DNA of 64,000 bases, from assembly GCA_904501755.1 (NCBI GenBank), contig CAJGBV010000004.1:34566-98565 (forward strand), in the 5' to 3' direction. Position numbers and translations under genes: made by a program. The notes beneath the pieces were generated by a model. The model was given only the letters and a program-made list of their open reading frames with translations, was not told where the DNA came from and did not search any database. Each line of letters opens with the position of its first letter. The stretch's first letter is position 1. This document shows, piece after piece, positions 40,469 to 45,940 of the stretch. The DNA comes from Clostridiaceae bacterium (GTDB taxonomy: Bacteria; Bacillota; Clostridia; Oscillospirales; Acutalibacteraceae).

Positions 40469-41607
40469 ATCTTTTTTTAAGACTTTTAAACCGTGTTTTT
40501 TGGATTATTTGTTTCTTTCTGCCTGTAAAAAGGACTAAGGTGGTTTTTCAGTCCTACTACGGAAGAGGCTACGGTGATAATCCCAAATATATAGCCGACG
40601 CACTTATAAAAAGCGGTGAAAAGCTCGATTTAGTATGGGTTGTAAGCGGTAACGAAGACTATGTTTTCCCAAAGGAAATAAGAACCGTAAAATTCCGCTC
40701 ACTTAGATATATTTATGAAATGTCCACTGCAAAGGTATGGGTGGACAACAGTCGTAAGGAATACTGCCTTAAAAAGAAAAATCAGTTTTATATGCAGACC
40801 TGGCACGGCGGACTGGGTATGAAAAAGGTTGAAAATATGGTGCCGCAAAAGCTGAGCAATGAGTATCTGCGTATGGCAACACGGGATGCTGCACAGTGTG
40901 ATGTTATGATTTCAAGCTGTGATACCCTGACAAAAGACTACCGCAACTATTTCTGGTACCCACAGGGAGAAATAATTCAAAAAGGTCTTCCCCGTAACGA
41001 CCGCCTTTTGAGCTTCACAAATGAGGATGTAGCGAGAATAAAGAAAAACCTTGATATAAAGGATGATGTAAAGCTTCTGCTTTATGCGCCTACCTTCCGC
41101 GAAAATCGTGACCTGTCGGTATATGATATGGACTACAAAGCCTGTAAAGCGGCTCTTGAGGAAAAATTCGGGGGAGAGTGGAAAATTCTTCTCAGGCTTC
41201 ATCCCAATGTGTTCAAGCTTTCTGATAATATAGAGTACGACCAAAATGTGCTTATAAATGCCTCATATTATCCCGATATGCAAGAATTATATATGATTGC
41301 CGATATGCTGATTACCGACTATTCCTCGGTTATTTTTGACTTCCTGCTTATTGAAAAGCCAAGTCTTTTATATGCAAGTGATGTTTCAAAATACCGTGAT
41401 GAACGAGACTTTTACTTTGATTTTAAAGAGCTTCCCTTTGCACTTTGCGAAAACAACAGTCAGCTTAGTGAAGCAATCCTTTCCTTTGATGAGGAAGAAT
41501 ATAAAAAATCCATTAACGCCTTTAAAAAGCTTCACGGTTTTTGTGACAGTTCAAATGCTTCAGATTATGCGGCAGAGTGGATACTTAATAAAATAAAAGG
41601 AGAATAA
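40465..41607 (+). CDS. CDP-glycerol glycerophosphotransferase family protein (TagB/TagF-like)
   Basis: 380 residues. It transfers glycerol phosphate from CDP-glycerol to a glycan. Family motifs: VVFQSYYGRGYGDNPKYIADAL, KVWVDNSRKEY, MQTWHGGLGMKK, LLYAPTFRENRDLS, RLHPN and ITDYSSVIFDFLL (catalytic DYSS). A short hydrophobic N-terminus binds the membrane. CDP-glycerol would come from TagD, encoded next. The protein is shorter than the polymerase TagF, so it may add single units or a primer. Confidence 0.94.
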   Translation: MNLFLRLLNRVFWIICFFLPVKRTKVVFQSYYGRGYGDNPKYIADALIKSGEKLDLVWVVSGNEDYVFPKEIRTVKFRSLRYIYEMSTAKVWVDNSRKEYCLKKKNQFYMQTWHGGLGMKKVENMVPQKLSNEYLRMATRDAAQCDVMISSCDTLTKDYRNYFWYPQGEIIQKGLPRNDRLLSFTNEDVARIKKNLDIKDDVKLLLYAPTFRENRDLSVYDMDYKACKAALEEKFGGEWKILLRLHPNVFKLSDNIEYDQNVLINASYYPDMQELYMIADMLITDYSSVIFDFLLIEKPSLLYASDVSKYRDERDFYFDFKELPFALCENNSQLSEAILSFDEEEYKKSINAFKKLHGFCDSSNASDYAAEWILNKIKGE

Positions 41608-41608
41608 T

Positions 41609-42001
41609 ATGAAAAAAGTTATTACCTACGGGACCTTTGATTTACTTCACTACGGACATATAAATCTTTTAAAGCGTGCCAAGGAGCAGGGAGATTATCT
41701 TATAGTTGCCCTGTCAACAGATGAATTCAACTGGAACGCAAAGCAGAAAAAATGCTATTTCTCATACGAAAAAAGAAAGCTTCTCCTTGAAGCCATTCGC
41801 TATGTTGACCTTGTTATTCCCGAGGAAAACTGGGAGCAGAAAATTTCTGATGTAAAGGAATTCAAGGTAGATACCTTTGTTATGGGCGACGACTGGGAGG
41901 GAAAATTTGATTTTCTCAAGGACTACTGCCAGGTAGTATATCTGCCCAGAACACCCGAAATCTCTACAACTCAGATTAAGGGAGATTTGAAACAGCCTTA
42001 A
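41609..42001 (+). CDS. tagD: Glycerol-3-phosphate cytidylyltransferase
   Basis: 130 residues. It makes CDP-glycerol from CTP and glycerol-3-phosphate. It has VITYGTFDLLHYGHINLLKRAKEQGDYLIVALSTDEF with the HYGH nucleotide-binding motif, and the C-terminal RTPEISTTQIK motif. It lies one base after the CDP-glycerol transferase gene; it supplies both that enzyme and the one at 48710-49930. Confidence 0.97.
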   Translation: MKKVITYGTFDLLHYGHINLLKRAKEQGDYLIVALSTDEFNWNAKQKKCYFSYEKRKLLLEAIRYVDLVIPEENWEQKISDVKEFKVDTFVMGDDWEGKFDFLKDYCQVVYLPRTPEISTTQIKGDLKQP

Positions 42002-42014
42002 AGGAGGAATTAAT

Positions 42015-44147
42015 ATGTGGGAAAAAATCAGTATAGCTGTCATTATGGCAGAAATACTTCTGCTGTTATTTTTCTTTTTATGTAAATTTATTTTTACTAA
42101 ATACAAAAATCCTATAATTTTTATACTTATAGCCTTTTTCCTTAACTTCGGTCTATATCTTATGCCGCTTTTTTACGGTATGTTCGAGCTTAAACAAACC
42201 CCCAATGTAATCCTTGAGGTTGTGGACAGATTTGGCGCCTCACTTAAGTTGTTGGGCGGTGAAGCCAACCCCGACTTTTTAACACCGATTTCCGACGATA
42301 TTTCTATTTTCAATGTGGCCTTTCTTTTCGGAACAGTTTTCTCAGTTCTTTCTTCGTTAAATGCGGCTATAACTGTATTCAGCCGAATTTTAAGAAATCG
42401 TATGAGATTATCAGCTAAGCTTAACAAAAAAGAGTGTGATATAGTTATAGGCACCGACGAGAACGCGCTTAAATATGCCGATACTACCCCTTGTGTAATT
42501 CTCAGCGACACAGTGCTTGACCGCGACACAGTAAAAGACCTTGTGGATAAGGGATATACCGTACTTAACAGAAATTTTACACCTCAGCTTTTAAATGGTT
42601 TTCTTTTCAACAAGTCAACTCGTTATAATATAATCTGCTTTGACCAGAGTGATAGCGGCCTTGAGTACATAAACACATATCTTAACTGTAATCCTCAATG
42701 TAAAACCAAAAAGAATATTAATCTTTATATTGAAATGGATAGCAGTAAAGCAGAAATTATACAGTCAGAAATTCTAAACAACAGTGACTTAAAATCCAAA
42801 ATCATCACCTTTTCTGCCGATGAGCTTATTTGCCGCCGTTTTACTATGAAGAATCCTCTGACTAAATATATACCGAGAGATTTTTACGAAGAGGATACCT
42901 CACTTAAAACCGATGCTGACATCAATATATCTTTTATAGGTTTTGGTGCTACGAACCGTGAAATGTACCGTCAGTGTGTAAACAATAATCAGTTTGTCAA
43001 GTGGAATGACAAAACCAACTCTTATGACGTTTACCCTGTAAATTATCATATTTTTGATAACAATATCGATGCTTCACACCGTTATATAAACGGTCTTAAG
43101 GAGGATTTAGAGGAGCTTAATAAGGAGGAGTATTTCCCACTGCCCTCTCTTCCCTTTGAAACCAAGGTTCACTCTTTTATTCCGCATTTTGACGAAGAAA
43201 ACGAGGATAACAGGCATTTCAAAAAAGTGCTTAATACCGTATCAGAAAACAAAAACAGCTATAACTGGATTATTATTGATACAAAGGATTATTATCAAAA
43301 CATAAAGGTCGGAGCAAGGCTTCGTTCTATGCTGGAGGGCAGAAAAAATTATCATATTTTTATTTACTCCTGCTTTGCCTTCCCTGAGGACGACGATTAT
43401 ATAACCTATTGGGGCAATCCCGATGAAATCTTCAACCACGATGTTGTGGTTAATAACAGTCTTTCAGACCTTGCCTTTATACTTAATAAGAAGTATGTAG
43501 AAAAGAATAAGAACATAAAAGAAGAAATTCAGGAGAGCTGGAAAAAACTTGACCACTTCAAGCGTTTTGCCAACACCTATGCTGCTATAAACCTTAAATT
43601 CAAGCTTAATCTTTTAGGACTTGATATAACAAGAGCAGAAAATCCTGATATTGAAGCTTCTCGCGCTCTTCTTAACGAAAAGTATATTAAAAATATTCAG
43701 CACACAAGTTACAATGACTATAAAAACCGCAGTGTCCGTAACGCACTTATTGCTCAGGAACACGCAAGATGGAACGCTTATTATCTTCTTAAAGGCTTTA
43801 TGCCTTTTGAAAAAGCAAAGATTCATGTTGATAAAAAGTCAACAGAGGATATAGACAAGCTTATAGCTAAAAAAGGCGAACTTAAGCCTTTTGATACACT
43901 AAAGCTTATTAAAGATGATATGAAGCTAAAGCTTCACGCCTGTATCACTACCCACAGCGGACTTTACGACCTGTTCGAATACTACGCATCTCTTATGAGT
44001 GAAGCCGAAGGTACAGAATGTAGCATTGATAAGGTTGAATGTTATGTATATGATGATATACTTGCTAAAATAGATAATGGCATAGCAAAGGATGATATTT
44101 GCCAATTCCTCGGCGATTTATCCTATGAAATAACAGAGCTCAAATAA
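42015..44147 (+). CDS. Membrane protein with Rossmann (TrkA-N-like) and RyR-like domains
   Basis: 710 residues; I know no named homologue. Helices: about 5-27, 32-53 and 98-120. A soluble part follows with two Rossmann-like regions: ECDIVIGTDENALKYA (about 137) and INISFIGFGATNREMYRQC (about 300), recalling TrkA-N/RCK gating units, with a LYIEMDSSKAEIIQSEIL strand-helix between them. Near residue 575 EHARWNAYYLLKGF and, later, KLHACIT resemble the bacterial RyR (ryanodine-receptor repeat) domain. AAGGAGG precedes the ATG. It is the last gene of the glycopolymer operon. It could sense a nucleotide ligand and gate a channel or regulate polymer export; this is inference. Confidence 0.6.
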   Translation: MWEKISIAVIMAEILLLLFFFLCKFIFTKYKNPIIFILIAFFLNFGLYLMPLFYGMFELKQTPNVILEVVDRFGASLKLLGGEANPDFLTPISDDISIFNVAFLFGTVFSVLSSLNAAITVFSRILRNRMRLSAKLNKKECDIVIGTDENALKYADTTPCVILSDTVLDRDTVKDLVDKGYTVLNRNFTPQLLNGFLFNKSTRYNIICFDQSDSGLEYINTYLNCNPQCKTKKNINLYIEMDSSKAEIIQSEILNNSDLKSKIITFSADELICRRFTMKNPLTKYIPRDFYEEDTSLKTDADINISFIGFGATNREMYRQCVNNNQFVKWNDKTNSYDVYPVNYHIFDNNIDASHRYINGLKEDLEELNKEEYFPLPSLPFETKVHSFIPHFDEENEDNRHFKKVLNTVSENKNSYNWIIIDTKDYYQNIKVGARLRSMLEGRKNYHIFIYSCFAFPEDDDYITYWGNPDEIFNHDVVVNNSLSDLAFILNKKYVEKNKNIKEEIQESWKKLDHFKRFANTYAAINLKFKLNLLGLDITRAENPDIEASRALLNEKYIKNIQHTSYNDYKNRSVRNALIAQEHARWNAYYLLKGFMPFEKAKIHVDKKSTEDIDKLIAKKGELKPFDTLKLIKDDMKLKLHACITTHSGLYDLFEYYASLMSEAEGTECSIDKVECYVYDDILAKIDNGIAKDDICQFLGDLSYEITELK

Positions 44148-44152
44148 ATGGA

Positions 44153-44190
44153 CAAAAAAGAACCAGATACATAGGCGTTGTACCGTAAAG
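44153..44190 (+). repeat. Left terminal inverted repeat
   Basis: C-AAAAAA-GAACCAGATAC-ATAGGCGTTGTACC-GTAAAG. The reverse complement matches 45892-45930 apart from one substitution and three single-base gaps. Unlike the right copy it lacks the second arm of the GGCGTTGTA hairpin. Confidence 0.75.
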
Positions 44191-44209
44191 GACAGTAAAA
44201 AATGATTTA

Positions 44210-44239
44210 TCCCCACCGAGAAATCGATGGGGAATTTTT
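44210..44239 (+). terminator. Terminator of the glycopolymer operon
   Basis: TCCCCA/TGGGGA with an inner CGA-GAAA-TCG (GNRA-type loop), followed by ATTTTTA. It lies inside the left end of the element and separates the operon from the cargo genes. Confidence 0.75.
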
Positions 44240-44251
44240 ATGAAATTTTTC

Positions 44252-44280
44252 TTGACATTCTAAAAGAACTATGATAGAAT
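44252..44280 (+). promoter_or_regulatory. SigA promoter for the cargo genes
   Basis: TTGACA (44252-44257), 17-bp spacer, TAGAAT (44275-44280), 28 bp before the first cargo ATG. Confidence 0.8.
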
Positions 44281-44296
44281 TCTATTAGAATTTCTA
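44275..44296. promoter_or_regulatory. Tandem TAGAA-type palindromes over the cargo promoter
   Basis: TAGAATTCTA (44275-44284) and TAGAA-T-TTCTA (44286-44296) are adjacent perfect palindromes covering the -10 and start site; TTCT-AAA-AGAA in the spacer is a third, weaker one. This looks like a repressor-binding cluster. The regulator is unknown. Confidence 0.5.
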
Positions 44297-44308
44297 AGGA
44301 GGCATGTT

Positions 44309-44653
44309 ATGAATTACGAAAATATAATTTTGGAGTTGCTTGATAGAATAAAGGTATTAGAAGAACAAGTTAAGGTTTTAGTAGAAAAAGACCAAGAAAA
44401 ACCGATACTAGTTAATAAGATGAGCACAGGAGATATTAGAGACTATATTAACAAATGTAAAACAGTTGCGCGAAACGAAGGCAAAGCCAACATTATTTTA
44501 TTGGCAGGAGATATTCACCGTGAATTGAAACTAAAATCCGCAATGCCTATGGTTTGTAACGCAATGAGACAGTGCATGAGCACTGAAGATACTGTTTTAT
44601 ATGAAACTGCTAGCGGATATTCTTCTACGCTCAAAATTGAGTATAGACTTTAA
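44309..44653 (+). CDS. Hypothetical protein, conserved GDIHREL/MPMVCNAMR type
   Basis: 114 residues. An N-terminal coiled coil (YENIILELLDRIKVLEEQVKVL) is followed by a compact domain: TGDIRDYINKCK, IILLAGDIHREL, MPMVCNAMRQCM, ASGYSSTLKIEY. I have seen similar short proteins in Clostridia accessory regions, but know no function. The domain looks like a winged-helix-sized DNA- or protein-binding module. AAGGAGG lies upstream. It is the first cargo gene, so it could be the regulator acting on the palindromes; this is a guess. Confidence 0.65.
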   Translation: MNYENIILELLDRIKVLEEQVKVLVEKDQEKPILVNKMSTGDIRDYINKCKTVARNEGKANIILLAGDIHRELKLKSAMPMVCNAMRQCMSTEDTVLYETASGYSSTLKIEYRL

Positions 44654-44668
44654 GAATAGGTGACTTAT

Positions 44669-44758
44669 ATGAAAAGAAAAAGCAGTAGAATCGGATGTTT
44701 TATCGGCGGAGTGTTATTCGGTTTGATAAGAGGAATATTCTTTAAAAATAAATACTGA
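44669..44758 (+). CDS. 29-residue cationic single-helix peptide
   Basis: The short frame MKRKSSRIGCFIGGVLFGLIRGIFFKNKY has AGGTGA five bases upstream of its ATG. The basic N-terminus, hydrophobic glycine-rich middle (IGCFIGGVLFGLIRGIFF) and basic end would suit a membrane-inserting peptide. It lies between two cargo genes, 10 bp before the DUF1643 gene. Its size and shape recall small membrane toxins or subunits, but it may be a chance frame. Confidence 0.45.
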   Translation: MKRKSSRIGCFIGGVLFGLIRGIFFKNKY

Positions 44759-44768
44759 GGAACTTAAA

Positions 44769-45293
44769 ATGGATACAAAAACAGTATGGATATATGTAAA
44801 TAACCAAGATAATAGTATAAGGTATGTCTTAGGTACAAAAGGCAAAAAAACACTTTTTTGTTTTGGAATAAATCCAAGCACTGCTACGCCTGACAAATTA
44901 GACCCGACTCTGAAAAAGGTTGAAAGCATTGCCAAACACAATGGATATGACAGTTTTATTATGTTCAATGTGTATCCAAAGAGAGATACAATTTTTGATA
45001 ATTTGGAGCAGAGCATAAGCGATGTCGAGCATATAAAAAACATTGAAGCAATAACTAAAACTATATCTGAATATACAAAACCTGATATTTGGGTTGCTTT
45101 TGGCAATCACATTTATGATAGGGATTATCTTCCAGTTTGTTTTAAAGACATTTATAGTAAACTGTCGAAACAAAATATCAGGTGGCTAACAACAGGCATT
45201 AACAAAAGTGGTGCACCAAAACACCCGCTATACCAAAAGAAAACATCAACGCTCATTGACTTTGATATGGCAGCCTACATAAAAACACTTTGA
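44769..45293 (+). CDS. DUF1643 protein
   Basis: 174 residues with the DUF1643 pattern: LFCFGINPSTATPDKLDPTL, KHNGYDSFIMFNVYP, DIWVAFGNH and the C-terminal GAPKHPLY. DUF1643 proteins are widespread in accessory and phage regions; no activity is known to me. The fold resembles uracil-DNA glycosylase-like proteins with the GINPS motif; that is a weak likeness. A GAGGAAC ribosome site is present. Confidence 0.85.
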   Translation: MDTKTVWIYVNNQDNSIRYVLGTKGKKTLFCFGINPSTATPDKLDPTLKKVESIAKHNGYDSFIMFNVYPKRDTIFDNLEQSISDVEHIKNIEAITKTISEYTKPDIWVAFGNHIYDRDYLPVCFKDIYSKLSKQNIRWLTTGINKSGAPKHPLYQKKTSTLIDFDMAAYIKTL

Positions 45294-45316
45294 ATAGAAA
45301 TTGAGTGAGGTAAAAT

Positions 45317-45580
45317 ATGAATATAGAAATGCTATGGAAAAACATTCAACTATGCGAAGGTGAAATATTTAAAACTGTACGTGGTGTTGAGTATAAATAT
45401 GTTGTATACAATGATTACCTATTGATCAATGATGATAAAAGGCGCAAGATAACAAAGAGCTCGTTACAAGAAGCTATTACAATTGAAAATCCTTCTCCTT
45501 CTAAAATACAACAGGAAAACATATGGGGTCCCTCTTATGTTTATGGAATAATAACGGACGAACGAATTAAAGGGTTTTAG
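45317..45580 (+). CDS. Small hypothetical protein with GPSYVYGIITDERI tail
   Basis: 87 residues. The N-terminal half is a small beta fold (GEIFKTVRGVEYKYVVYNDYLLI), then a helix-forming KSSLQEAI and the tail IWGPSYVYGIITDERIKGF. The tail (GPSYxxxILxDxRI) occurs in many short bacterial proteins from accessory regions. No function known to me. GAGTGAGG precedes the ATG. It is the last cargo gene. Confidence 0.7.
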   Translation: MNIEMLWKNIQLCEGEIFKTVRGVEYKYVVYNDYLLINDDKRRKITKSSLQEAITIENPSPSKIQQENIWGPSYVYGIITDERIKGF

Positions 45581-45638
45581 GTCTCCTAACAAGTGGAAAA
45601 AGTGATATACATTTTCCCTGCTTGTTACGGTATGAGAC
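45581..45638 (+). other. Nested three-tier stem-loop after the last cargo gene
   Basis: Directly after the stop codon three stems nest: GTCTC/GAGAC (45581-45585 with 45634-45638), TAACAAG/CTTGTTA (45587-45593 with 45621-45627) and GGAAAA/TTTTCC (45595-45600 with 45612-45617). The apical loop contains AGTGATAT, the same word as the linkers of the array further down. It may be a structured 3' end or a small RNA. Confidence 0.55.
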
Positions 45639-45645
45639 AATAATC

Positions 45646-45680
45646 AAACGGATGTGTAGAAATTCTACGCATCCGTTTTT
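45646..45680 (+). terminator. Terminator of the cargo genes
   Basis: AAACGGATGTGTAGA and TCTACGCATCCGTTT form a 15-bp stem (one T-G) with a 3-nt loop, running into TTTTT. Confidence 0.92.
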
Positions 45681-45705
45681 ACTATCTCAGAAAATATATT
45701 TTAAT

Positions 45706-45909
45706 AGTGATATTGTGAGACAGGTCTCACAGTGATATTTTGCTTATCAGCAAAGTGTTATTGAAACCTTACGGTTTCAGTTATATTTTATTCGCCCTAA
45801 AACTGCCGAAGGCAATATCACTCGGCTTTTAGCCGAATATAACTGCGAAGCAATATAACTCGCCGCAAGGCGAATAAAACTGGCGTTGTATCCTTACGGG
45901 TACAACGCC
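45706..45909. repeat. Array of eight hairpins separated by a conserved 9-nt linker
   Basis: Most of the 360-bp gap 45581-45940. Hairpins: 45715-45730, 45739-45754, 45763-45778, 45804-45814, 45822-45836, 45844-45852, 45860-45873 and 45882-45909. Stems differ (GTGAGAC, TTTGC, GAAACC, TGCC, TCGGCT, TGC, TCGCC, GGCGTTGTATCC) but loops are small (GAA, GCAA, TTAC twice). Left-half linkers read AGTGATATT, AGTGATATT, AGTGTTATT, AGTTATATT; right-half linkers AATATCACT, AATATAACT, AATATAACT, AATAAAACT, i.e. the reverse complement. The whole can fold into one branched cruciform. No protein is encoded. Confidence 0.8.
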
Positions 45910-45930
45910 TAGTATCTGGTTCTTTTTTTG
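45892..45930 (-). repeat. Right terminal inverted repeat
   Basis: Inverted partner of 44153-44190. It includes the distal arm of the last hairpin (GGCGTTGTATCC-TTAC-GGGTACAACGCC). Read on the minus strand this hairpin, followed by AGTTTTATT, could also end transcription of the YidC-sulfatase gene. Confidence 0.75.
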
Positions 45931-45940
45931 CGGTTTTGAT

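Larger units (their letters stand above)
44153..45930. mobile_element. Compact element with inverted terminal repeats, cargo genes and hairpin array
   Basis: 1778 bp bounded by imperfect inverted repeats (44153-44190 and 45892-45930; 36 of 40 aligned columns match). It fills exactly the space between two convergent operons, 6 bp after one stop codon and 11 bp from the other. Inside are a terminator, a promoter with operator-like palindromes, four small genes, a nested stem-loop, a terminator and an array of hairpins with a conserved linker. By eye it is richer in A+T than the flanking operons. No transposase or integrase is present and no target duplication is visible. It may be a non-autonomous mobile cassette, or the ends may be a repeated 3'-end motif. 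Confidence 0.5.

Noticed and set aside
45706..45909. CRISPR array
   Set aside because: The repeated unit is only 9 nt, the pieces between are palindromic and of unequal length, and no cas genes are present.
44153..45930. Classical insertion sequence
   Set aside because: Inverted ends are present, but no transposase frame exists and no target-site duplication can be seen at the borders.
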